Source of the DNA: a virus | Length of the DNA stretch: 26,695 nt | Direction: 5' to 3' (one strand) | IMG/VR virus record: IMGVR_UViG_3300009169_000083 | Coordinates: 1 to 26,695 of that record | Shown: positions 10,501 through 17,227 of the stretch, piece after piece | Position numbering within the stretch: position 1 is the stretch's first letter | Layout: every line of letters starts with the position of its first letter | The notes under the pieces: model-generated | The model's database searches: none | What the model saw: only the letters and a program-made list of their open reading frames with translations | What the model was told of the DNA's origin: nothing | Translations under genes and position numbers: made by a program

Positions 10501-13500
10501 AGCAGCTAATTTTGCTCCTCCAAGAAGAGCTAGAGCTGGAGCAGCGGTTCCCATTGCAGCTGTAACAGCTGTTACCCCCTTTAGTACTTGGTCTAGAAGC
10601 CAAACTAAACCTTCCATGCTATTAAGAATTCCACCTTCCATTCCAAGAGTCATGGCTAGTTTTTCAAAAGTACTTGAAAGATTTGTAACTGCAGTAGCTA
10701 CGGTATCTAACTCCAAAGCCAAGGCTTTTTGTGCTTCCCCATCTGCTGTAGCAGACTGAGCAGCAACTTCATTCATTCTATTAAGATTAGAAAGAGATGC
10801 TACTACAATAGCAGAACGTCTGTTACCACCACCAATAGCCATACCAATTCTGTTCATCTGGTCTTGTGTAATAAGACCAGCATCTGCTAGGGCTTTGATT
10901 TCACCCATAACATCTTTGAAACCACGAGCATCTCCTTCAGCATTAGTTAGAGCAATACCAAAGTTAGTAAGTTCTTTTCTAGCATTATCTGAAGAGTATC
11001 CAGAAATAAGAGCACGAACAGCATTACCTGTTTCACGAGCTCCCAAAGTAGTTACTTCTGCTACAGTTGCAATAAGACCATTAAGTTCATCCACAGAAAG
11101 GCCAGCATTTGTTGCGGCTTCTGCTACAATGCTAAAAGAGGTTGCAAGGGTATTTAAGTCTACATTTGCAACCCTAGTTGTTTTCACCCACTTATCAAGA
11201 AGTTTATCACCCTCTTGAAGTGGTAGATTCATTTGTTTCAAAGAAGCTACAAGAGCGTCTGTAGCAGATGCTTGCTGCATATCTGCCAATTTAGCTAATG
11301 TAATAGAATCGGTCAGTAATTTGTTTGCTGTAGCATATTTTTCTGTTTTATCAGTAACATTACCTACAGCTCTAAAAGCTTGGTTATATCCATCAATAAC
11401 ACCATTTAATGACTCACCAGTTTTCTGAGCTATCTCATATGCACTAGTAAACACCTTATTAGCAGCTGATTGTGATTCACCTAAAGTAACCAAAGTATTA
11501 ACTAACTTACTCTGAGCTTCGATGGAAGTTTGCACCAGCTGTCCTAGTTTTTGAAGTGGTGTATAGATAAGAGATACTGCTAGAGTCCATCTGAAGAACT
11601 CGCTTGTATTTCTTTTCAGTGCCTGTCCAAAATCTAAGAATCTCTTGCTAGTGTTATCAAGAACTTCACCATATCTTGTTACAGCTACGGAAGCTTGTTG
11701 CATCACACCACTCTGGTCTTTATAAGAAGCATCTATTGTAGTCATACCAGTAGAAGCCGCTCTTTTTACTTTGTACTTAACGCTTGAATTATTTAAGAAT
11801 TCCGGGTCTAAATCATAAATTCTAGAGAGTCCCTTAACTGTTGCGGGGTCATTTGCTACACCACGAAGTGTCATTCTAGTCATGGCTTCTTGCTTATCTT
11901 GACTTTCTTGTTGCTTCTGTAATATTGCTCCCTTTCTCTTAGCCACATCCATTTGACTTTTTGTTAGGGCACGTCCTGCATCGTCTACTTCATATACAAC
12001 ATAGTCCATAGCTTTAGTAATTGTATTTTCTACAGCTACTTTTACTCTATTCTTTTGGTCATCTACCTGAAGACCAATAGGGCGATTAATAGTACCACCA
12101 CCAAAGAAATCTTCGGAAACTCTTTGTGCAACATTTCCATACTTAGCTATTGGAGGAAAGATATCCGGTCCGTTAGGGTTAGGAAGATTATAACCTTCTT
12201 TACTAAATACACCCTTAACTCCAGCTTCAGAAACGACAAAACCCTTCTTCTCAAGCTTCTTCATAGCATCAGAAGTAGGGGTATTATATGCAACTCTTCC
12301 TAAAGGATTAAAAGCTCCGGCAGATTGACCAGCGATTTGACGAGCTACTTCACTAGGGTCAACAGGTCCATTAGCAGTAAGTCTAGCTGAAACCATTCCT
12401 GCAATAGTTTGAACAAGTCCAGCCCCACCAGCTGCACCAAGATTAATAATGCGTCTTGGGTCAAGCTCTTGATTAAGAGCTAAGGCACTCGGAGGAGCAG
12501 GAACAAGGGCTCTCGAAGCAGGAATAGGTGGCTCTTTTCCACCAAAACCGGGACCCATTCCCATAGGAGGATATACTGATTGATTACCCCCGGGTAACCA
12601 ATAAACACCATCACTTTGAGAAGGTAGTCTAGTTCTTGCTCCGGTAGGTCCCATTACTGGAGAAGGTCCAGATGGAATAATAGCTGTCTGCTGTGCAACT
12701 TGTATTGCAACATCTTCAGGTCTATATCCTACAGAGGTTCCAAGATACCTGTCTTTTGGAAGTCGAGCATTGATAGCATCAATAACCGCTTGCTTCTCTA
12801 CTCTAGAACCTTTACCAGTTCCAATAGCAAATCTACCGGGTGCTACTAATTCAGTACCCATTACGGACTTAACTATCCTATCTATATTTTCAGGGGTAGC
12901 TGTTCTTCCAAGCTCTTCTTGAACATACTTAATTAGAGCCTTTTCTATTTGCTTCTTAGTAGCTGCTTTCTTTGAGCCACTAGCTGGTGTCTCTATAGAC
13001 ATGCTGAATAAAAGGTTTGTTTCAGAAATTCCCTCTTCTCCAAGACCATATGATAATAAGCTTCCTTCATCCGATGGTCCTAGACCAAGGACTTTTTTAA
13101 ATCCTGTCAATCTGCTTTTGCTTTCATTAGTCTTTTGCCTACTAAACTCTCTTACTTCTTTTAACCAAGCAATATCTTTAGGTGTTAAATATCCAGCAAG
13201 TTGGAGTCTTCTTATAACTTCAGCCCCAACTTCTGTTTTAGTTGTACCAAAAGCAGTATAGTTAGCCACTTCTCTAGCTATAATTTCATTTGGAAGCTGT
13301 AAATATTCTAAGTGGTTAGGGTCATATTCCATTCCCATAAGTTTAGTGAGACTTTTATAGGCTGTTTTAACTTGCTGCTTTGCCTGTCTGCTTACTAATA
13401 ACTTCTCCATATCATCAACAAAAGAACGTAATTCTACTTCTTCTGGAGACGGGGCAAGGTCTATTCCCTTTACTCGTTTAATTTCCATCCTTTTCATCTT

Positions 13501-14208
13501 ATAATCACGCAACTTCTCTTCAATATTTAACCACATTTGATGGGTAAACTCATGGACAGCTGTATTTCCCGGGTGAGAACCCCTTGAAAGTGTCGCAGCT
13601 TGCATAGAAAGAGCCCGCTGCTTAAAATTAGAGGGGTCTACTTCAAGGGTTCCACCAACATTGTCATAATTATTTGGACTCATTGTTCCAGCCACTAAAC
13701 CTCTTGCATATATAGAAGAGGGATTTTGTGCTGCTTTTTCATAAAGTGCTTTAGACACATATAGATTTTCTAGAACAACTTGAACATCAAAAAGAGCGTT
13801 ATCTATTCCTCGTGTTCCTCTACCCTTAGCCGCAAAACTTTTTCTTAATTGATAAGCTTTTTTCTGAAAAGCATCTAAATTTTGAATGAGTTTCTCTGTA
13901 CTCATAAAGCGAGTATTTATATTTCCAGCACCAGTAAAATAGGAGTTATGGACTACTCTTTGTGCAGCGAGGTCAAGTTGTTTAGATAGCATTTCAAATT
14001 CTGCTAAATCAGTATCAAGCTTGTCTATAAGAGTTCTGGAATCTAAACTACTTATTTCTTTAACAGATAATGGTAACTTAGCCTGAGATTCGTTAAAAGA
14101 AATATCAAAAGCTGCTAGAAGAAGCTCGGTAACTACAGCAACTCTGGGTAAGTTTCTATCACCAAAAATAGCTGGTCTGGTACTTAAAACAGGATACATC
14201 TTACTCAT
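7555..14208 (-). CDS. Tape measure protein with N-terminal zincin-like region
   Basis: This 2217-aa protein is the longest gene here and sets tail length in the known family. ATG 14208 overlaps the previous stop (TAATG). Residues about 1-400 are an unusual extension with HEFTH (H219-H223) and a later NEIIAREVANY (E308), the layout of a gluzincin-type zinc peptidase. A Pro/Gly-rich linker follows (about 520-600). Residues about 870-1190 match the phage tail tape measure core (FFRWTLAVSLIYTPLQKLGQ near 871; ATNAGLSVDELNGLIATVAE; SGYSSDNARKELTNFGIAL near 1073). Hydrophobic segments lie near 1198-1230 and 1329-1383, as expected for a protein ejected into or through a membrane. The C-terminal part has a 13-glycine run (2003-2015) and ends in a typical LYIDGRQLANVIKTYI segment. 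Using about 0.15 nm per residue, it could span up to about 330 nm, less if the N-terminal domain is not part of the ruler. Confidence 0.93.
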   Translation of the reverse strand: MSKMYPVLSTRPAIFGDRNLPRVAVVTELLLAAFDISFNESQAKLPLSVKEISSLDSRTLIDKLDTDLAEFEMLSKQLDLAAQRVVHNSYFTGAGNINTRFMSTEKLIQNLDAFQKKAYQLRKSFAAKGRGTRGIDNALFDVQVVLENLYVSKALYEKAAQNPSSIYARGLVAGTMSPNNYDNVGGTLEVDPSNFKQRALSMQAATLSRGSHPGNTAVHEFTHQMWLNIEEKLRDYKMKRMEIKRVKGIDLAPSPEEVELRSFVDDMEKLLVSRQAKQQVKTAYKSLTKLMGMEYDPNHLEYLQLPNEIIAREVANYTAFGTTKTEVGAEVIRRLQLAGYLTPKDIAWLKEVREFSRQKTNESKSRLTGFKKVLGLGPSDEGSLLSYGLGEEGISETNLLFSMSIETPASGSKKAATKKQIEKALIKYVQEELGRTATPENIDRIVKSVMGTELVAPGRFAIGTGKGSRVEKQAVIDAINARLPKDRYLGTSVGYRPEDVAIQVAQQTAIIPSGPSPVMGPTGARTRLPSQSDGVYWLPGGNQSVYPPMGMGPGFGGKEPPIPASRALVPAPPSALALNQELDPRRIINLGAAGGAGLVQTIAGMVSARLTANGPVDPSEVARQIAGQSAGAFNPLGRVAYNTPTSDAMKKLEKKGFVVSEAGVKGVFSKEGYNLPNPNGPDIFPPIAKYGNVAQRVSEDFFGGGTINRPIGLQVDDQKNRVKVAVENTITKAMDYVVYEVDDAGRALTKSQMDVAKRKGAILQKQQESQDKQEAMTRMTLRGVANDPATVKGLSRIYDLDPEFLNNSSVKYKVKRAASTGMTTIDASYKDQSGVMQQASVAVTRYGEVLDNTSKRFLDFGQALKRNTSEFFRWTLAVSLIYTPLQKLGQLVQTSIEAQSKLVNTLVTLGESQSAANKVFTSAYEIAQKTGESLNGVIDGYNQAFRAVGNVTDKTEKYATANKLLTDSITLAKLADMQQASATDALVASLKQMNLPLQEGDKLLDKWVKTTRVANVDLNTLATSFSIVAEAATNAGLSVDELNGLIATVAEVTTLGARETGNAVRALISGYSSDNARKELTNFGIALTNAEGDARGFKDVMGEIKALADAGLITQDQMNRIGMAIGGGNRRSAIVVASLSNLNRMNEVAAQSATADGEAQKALALELDTVATAVTNLSSTFEKLAMTLGMEGGILNSMEGLVWLLDQVLKGVTAVTAAMGTAAPALALLGGAKLAAGSGRFNETIGSIGGGIGKGLGLAGYGIMSRFSKNLRLPAAEETEEFGDPWLDKEVLGKIKKAEGTSTVWNQKGTAFGLGVQQSFEKNAPKIGASIAVGLTAAMAMANGDVGGGIAVALVGGLATWLYGPGVGIIATTLTSAIAQAIPEYNAEGLTRTSAKKAAEEEGKKIIGSKEESAILRQLGGGGEVVGMEWLGKFLLGTQRALRKDVTEKEAAMELAGGRMRGLNVAGAPLTWAIKGISELFGVDTGSKMKTSEENMREKLNRYSLSLGAPGGELYNEQSPEFLKYYNKDLMGQTQSYAREWLDKEYFTKGNLSGREFKNKKTAISGLPAAIPLTLADLAGNYEGLGNGIKTAEDAYRGLADLMIKGTPEQIAAVDDLRTTLDNYVSDLETAKEAGDLKVTTSVGGLETELSYGEVEKLISDTRAELVRVTGEEILRARVNAAGVPNISRQDWTQQTLNQVIAAATAEKEGTIKKLVEQDRPDEAGAYKKNMDNQVFYLRLVDGTLQRIEGLSQESLTQAHSDLVELGKIVEASKVTPVYSELDPSTIARARQQYPAELARLQEQAKQQGVFDDIDWSESTKIMETSNETMEVMKGVMFIIEHLLEENNKLLEKSVDGIYNLPEGMSFWLPYSAWQYKGETAGGEGTGANPGVDALNTAALNASYALNQLMQDFRKADAESVLTPAKTMEDFRKGEEESWNSYLLYNKNQAGSPNRTAPWMGPNKAEEKMGIIEGISYALETLVANLVNPIEQAFRNIFSPSSGGGGGGGGGGGGGIATTPLGAAMSVATMNVATMNVGSMGTGGVGGVSEPSAFSKSTPGMTNGLPNSAYWTNEPNILKNLTDMGLLEQGETKVKPWQMPTERTPWSYQAENRDALSAGMGGITAESFSRAMQNISQLFSTFSATTPITGAGAGAGMGGAASQQKMQTQLQLSIDNKQQLYIDGRQLANVIKTYIMQDLIRYNAGTGSAANNYHWQT
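8101..8130 (-). repeat. 15-bp tandem duplication in the tape measure gene
   Basis: Two perfect adjacent copies of attcatggtagctac encode VATMN twice in a Met/Ala-rich stretch just after the polyglycine run. It is in frame, so gain or loss of a unit would alter length by five residues only. Confidence 0.9.
8164..8202 (-). repeat. Polyglycine microsatellite (13 Gly codons)
   Basis: Thirteen consecutive glycine codons (GGT/GGC/GGA) occur at residues 2003-2015 of the tape measure, built on a 12-bp unit tccaccaccgcc on the plus strand. This looks like a flexible hinge between the rod and the C-terminal hub-binding part. Triplet-based repeats can slip without frameshift. Confidence 0.9.
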
Positions 14209-14426
14209 TATTTAAATCTAAGCCTCCAAGTGCTCAGTTGCACTAATTCGGTATCTACTCCTTCCTCTTTTATACGCTTTTTCATTTCCGCAGTAAACTT
14301 TTTCTGTTCAGGAGTTCCCATAGTTAATTTGCAGTCTAAGGCCAGTTCTTCTGAATAATTAAATCCTTTTATATCAAAAGTCCCGTCCTCATTATCTGTA
14401 ACCCAGTAAATTTGAATTCTATCCAT
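14208..14426 (-). CDS. Small protein between tail chaperones and tape measure, unknown
   Basis: This encodes 72 aa from the ATG at 14426 (MDRIQIYWVTDNEDGTFDIKGFNY). This start is preferred to the ATG six codons upstream because GGGAGAG lies 7 nt before it, and the upstream ATG overlaps that ribosome binding site. The start overlaps the chaperone T-frame stop by 8 nt (ATGGATAG) and its own stop overlaps the tape measure start (TAATG), so it is tightly coupled to both. The sequence is short, charged and strand-rich at the N-terminus, with a lysine-rich helix after it. No domain is recognised. A tail-assembly accessory role is plausible from position only. Confidence 0.7.
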   Translation of the reverse strand: MDRIQIYWVTDNEDGTFDIKGFNYSEELALDCKLTMGTPEQKKFTAEMKKRIKEEGVDTELVQLSTWRLRFK

Positions 14427-14715
14427 GTTCAATCTCTCCCTCATCTATCATAATATCTATATTACCTTGAGCGTTTCCAAGTACTACGTTGTCAATCCAG
14501 TCTTCCATCTCTTCAGGAGTACCATCCCAAATCATTTTTTCAGGTGGTCGCTTATCCTTTGGTAGTTCTGCTAGACTATCTATTTGTTGTCTTTTCCTAA
14601 CTACATAGGATATGCTGTGGGGAATATCTTCTAACTTTTCTATCTTACTATCGAGAGGGATTTGCAACTCTTTCGTAATTCCCCACAGATTTACGATTGC
14701 GTTGCTCCTTGCAAT
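14419..14715 (-). CDS. Tail assembly chaperone, T frame (expressed by -1 frameshift as G-T fusion)
   Basis: This frame lacks a convincing start: the only nearby candidate is a TTG at 14667 with a poorly placed ribosome binding site. However, it is open back through the slippery site at 14715-14721 in the -1 phase relative to the upstream chaperone. Reading through gives 98 extra residues after K238, beginning IARSNAIVNLWGITKELQIP, for a 336-aa fusion. The body is acidic and helical (PPEKMIWDGTPEEMEDWIDNVV). In lambda-like and many other long-tailed phages, G and G-T made in this way hold the tape measure before tube polymerisation, and the genes sit immediately upstream of the tape measure as here. 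The frameshift is inferred from sequence. Confidence 0.8.
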   Translation of the reverse strand: MARSNAIVNLWGITKELQIPLDSKIEKLEDIPHSISYVVRKRQQIDSLAELPKDKRPPEKMIWDGTPEEMEDWIDNVVLGNAQGNIDIMIDEGEIEHG

Positions 14716-14721
14716 TTTTTT
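14664..14721 (-). promoter_or_regulatory. Programmed -1 ribosomal frameshift signal
   Basis: The heptamer A AAA AAA at 14721-14715 is in the correct phase (codons CTA AAA AAA TTG of the upstream gene). After a 9-nt spacer an RNA stem can form: GCAAC (14705-14701) with GTTGC (14668-14664), then a 4 by 4 internal loop, and TCGTAA (14696-14691) with TTACGA (14678-14673) around a 12-nt loop. The zero-frame TAA stop is inside the inner stem. Pairings were checked base by base; stability was not computed. Confidence 0.8.
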
Positions 14722-15428
14722 AGGTAATCCGAATTTAACTCTAATGTAGCATAAGAGTCTATGAACTGCTGCCTAATTTCTGTAGGAAGAGCAGATACTT
14801 CTAAGGAAGAACTAAAAACCCTTTCCTTGCAAGTAGAATCTTTATAAGTGCCATAATACACGCACGAACTTTTAAAGTCATCATACATAGCCTTCTCACA
14901 TAAATCATTTACAATATAGGCTACGTACTCATCATATAATTTCTGTAGGTCCCACTTTTCAAGGGATTTCTCTTCTGCCTCAAGACGTTCTTTAACCTTG
15001 TCTCGAATCATATCATCCCTCTTATCAGGGTATTCATCTACAGCTTTTTGGTAGGCTTCTTGCTCTTCAAGCGTAGCTTCTGAATCTGGCTCTTTTGGAA
15101 ATGGAACATTAATCTGCTTTCCAACTTCTTCACCAATTTCTTTTGCTTTCAACATTAGAAGAGCGGTTACTAAATTCTTTTTCTCCAGCACTTCCATTTC
15201 TGGAATGTAAGCCAATCTTTCATCAGAAGTATTGTCTTTCAACTTTCTTCTAAGCTCAGAGCTCTTTCTAAGAGCGTGAACCCTTGCTTGATTCATATCG
15301 GCATCACCGATTAATCGAATATAGAACTTAATGACTTCCTCACCGTCATTATCCTTAATAACATCCTCTTTACCCCACGTGAAGAGCTTAGAGATATCTA
15401 CATCATTTTTCTCTGGAACTATTCCCAT
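14691..15428 (-). CDS. Tail assembly chaperone, G frame
   Basis: This 245-aa protein begins at ATG 15428 with AAGGAG 7 nt upstream. It is highly charged and largely helical, with a coiled-coil-like centre (residues about 95-165, many Glu/Lys, with FPKEPDSEATLEEQEAYQKAV). It ends in SDYLKKLQGATQS, where the two Lys codons form the slippery site. It lies between the tail tube gene and the tape measure gene, the standard place for the G-type chaperone. No specific family signature is recognised, so the call rests on position, composition and the frameshift. The 114-base gap upstream contains a hairpin that may reduce transcription relative to the tail tube. Confidence 0.75.
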   Translation of the reverse strand: MGIVPEKNDVDISKLFTWGKEDVIKDNDGEEVIKFYIRLIGDADMNQARVHALRKSSELRRKLKDNTSDERLAYIPEMEVLEKKNLVTALLMLKAKEIGEEVGKQINVPFPKEPDSEATLEEQEAYQKAVDEYPDKRDDMIRDKVKERLEAEEKSLEKWDLQKLYDEYVAYIVNDLCEKAMYDDFKSSCVYYGTYKDSTCKERVFSSSLEVSALPTEIRQQFIDSYATLELNSDYLKKLQGATQS

Positions 15429-15455
15429 TATAAATCTCCTTTCAATCGAGAGAGT

Positions 15456-15500
15456 AAGGGACTATAGCATAGGAATTTCTTCCAAACTCTATAGTCCCTT
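15456..15500 (-). terminator. Hairpin between tail tube and chaperone genes
   Basis: A perfect 12-bp inverted repeat (aagggactatag at 15456-15467, ctatagtccctt at 15489-15500) encloses a 21-nt loop that itself holds GGAA/TTCC. On the transcribed strand it is followed by ACTCTCTCG rather than a uridine run. It may therefore be a partial terminator, a processing site or an mRNA 3'-end stabiliser for the tail tube message. Confidence 0.5.
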
Positions 15501-15542
15501 TATATAACCTTAGAACGACTAATTTGCCTTTCTAAATTCTGT

Positions 15543-16769
15543 TTACGGCATTGCACCGCTATACACAACACAAGACGCAGAAACTGATTTAAAGTTGAAG
15601 GTCTGTGTTGCATTCTGGTTTACGTTTGAAGTGTATGAGTCACCAGTTACTGTGATGTTGTCCAAGTAAATAGTTTTCTTTACTTCGATAGGTGCCACAG
15701 TGTCGCATGGGTCCTGCAATTCAATCTTCAGTGCAACTCCACCAGTCACACACCCCTCACCCGGGGCGTATTCAGTACCAGAAGCTACAACACCATACTG
15801 GAGCAAGCTCATTAGTTCGGTGTCAGTGTCAAGCACGGTGATAGTTCCAGTAACTTCAGGAACCTGCTTCTGATATCCAACAATGAAACGGTTACCCATT
15901 TCTTTTACAGCTTGTGAGTTCAAAGTACCATTAATTGTGACAGACTGAACTCTAGTAATGTCGTTAGCTGCAATCTCTACCAAAACATCCTTACCACGGA
16001 TGGCAACGGGAAGCAGTGGGTCTGAAATGTCAGCCCAATCAGGTGAAGCACTTCCAGCAGCTACTTGATATACTACAACAACAGTATTTGCTGAATAGTC
16101 ACCATAAATTGTTACTGCCTGTCCTGCAACTGAAAACTGTCCTTCTGCTGGTGCAGCTGTAACTTCATCCAGCCATTGACCATTAGCAATTACGGATAGC
16201 ACTTTGTTACCATTTTTCAAGGCAACTGGAGCTACACTTAAGTTTACAGTAGAGTTAGGCGCACCGTACACTGGTGGGGTAGTAGTTGCATTAAATACAT
16301 CTACCTGAACGTCATTGCTGAACCATCTCTTCTCAGAGCCTACAGCAGTATAGTCTTCGGTAGATTCACCATCCACGTTATAAGTGAAAGTGAAGTCACG
16401 AATGTACAGTCTTTTTGCATGTGCAGCTTTGATGTAGCTTGTGGCACTTGGGTCTTTTACAAAGATGATAGCATCAATGGCATCCAAGGTTGAAATATCT
16501 ACACCAGCACCGGGATATGCAGTTGCACTTTCCCCAGTTAGAGCTGCAAAAATTTTGATTCCAACATCCATTGCACTGAATGTTAGTGTTACGTTAGGAA
16601 TATCCTTCACATCTCCAACGTGAAGGGGATTACCCAACTCGTCTACAGTAGTGCTAGGAATGTCCGTATTCAGTCCGAGTCTTTGGATACGAGAAGCTTT
16701 GAACATACCTCCCTTTCCAACGACAGCTAACTGAAGTTCTTTCGATGGAACTGCTAGTCTTTTAACCAT
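15543..16769 (-). CDS. Major tail tube protein
   Basis: This 408-aa protein begins at ATG 16769, preceded by AGGAGG (10 nt away). It is strand-rich, with KRLYIRDFTFTYNVDGESTEDYTAVGSEK and a late IYLDNITVTGDSYTSNVNQNATQTFNFKSVSA, the type of closing segment common in tube subunits. It is followed by chaperones and tape measure, as expected. Residues about 155-250 look like an extra beta-sandwich insertion (VALKNGNKVLSVIANGQW ... VVVVYQVAAGSAS) rather than part of the tube core; at 408 aa the protein is also longer than simple tube subunits. Codon use looks less AT-rich than in neighbouring minor genes, consistent with high expression. Confidence 0.82.
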   Translation of the reverse strand: MVKRLAVPSKELQLAVVGKGGMFKASRIQRLGLNTDIPSTTVDELGNPLHVGDVKDIPNVTLTFSAMDVGIKIFAALTGESATAYPGAGVDISTLDAIDAIIFVKDPSATSYIKAAHAKRLYIRDFTFTYNVDGESTEDYTAVGSEKRWFSNDVQVDVFNATTTPPVYGAPNSTVNLSVAPVALKNGNKVLSVIANGQWLDEVTAAPAEGQFSVAGQAVTIYGDYSANTVVVVYQVAAGSASPDWADISDPLLPVAIRGKDVLVEIAANDITRVQSVTINGTLNSQAVKEMGNRFIVGYQKQVPEVTGTITVLDTDTELMSLLQYGVVASGTEYAPGEGCVTGGVALKIELQDPCDTVAPIEVKKTIYLDNITVTGDSYTSNVNQNATQTFNFKSVSASCVVYSGAMP

Positions 16770-16783
16770 CTACCTTTATCCTC

Positions 16784-17227
16784 CTAAATTAGTTGCGAAT
16801 ATTCTGAGGTGAATATCACCGCAGAACGATAATACATTGCTTCAGTCAATTCTGGCAAGACCCTAACAATTTTCATTTGAATCGTATCTGGTAACAGACT
16901 GCCAATCACGGGTGGATTGACAAACCCTGCATCATAGTCATAGACCGGAATTGCATTCTCTAATGCTTGTATTATCCTATAACCAAATTCATCTCTTTGA
17001 GCTTTATTCATAGCAAAGATATCTAGATACCAATTTCGAATTTCCAGTCTTTGTCTATTCCCGAGCTCGTACGGGACTGTTTCAATTGTGTCGGTTTCCA
17101 CTGCTATTACAGGAAGGGTAAGTTCCGTGTTGGGAAAACCGTCTACTATATTAATAAAAGGTGCATCTGCAAATAATACCTTAAGCCATGCTATCACAGA
17201 CATATCTTGTTTACGTTCAATATACAT
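16784..17227 (-). CDS. Tail completion / tail terminator-like protein
   Basis: The product is 147 aa from the ATG at 17227 (MYIERKQDMSVIAWLKVLF). This start overlaps the previous stop as TAATG and has GAGGAAA upstream; an in-frame ATG 15 codons earlier lies within the preceding gene and is disfavoured. The sequence is a compact alpha/beta domain (LPVIAVETDTIETVPYELGN, RNWYLDIFAMNKAQRDEFGYRII, LENAIPVYDYD). It ends 14 nt before the tail tube start. The small size and position directly before the tube gene are typical of tail terminator or completion proteins that cap the tube and join it to the neck. The function is inferred from context and general pattern. Confidence 0.6.
   Translation of the reverse strand: MYIERKQDMSVIAWLKVLFADAPFINIVDGFPNTELTLPVIAVETDTIETVPYELGNRQRLEIRNWYLDIFAMNKAQRDEFGYRIIQALENAIPVYDYDAGFVNPPVIGSLLPDTIQMKIVRVLPELTEAMYYRSAVIFTSEYSQLI

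Noticed and set aside
14419-14667. Independent 82-aa gene starting at TTG 14667
   Set aside because: The ribosome binding site is badly placed and the frame continues upstream to the slippery site; the frameshift explanation is better. A minor independent start cannot be excluded.
15508-15536. TTAGAA/TTCTAA inverted repeat after the tail tube stop
   Set aside because: Only 6 AT-rich base pairs with a long loop and no U run; likely chance.
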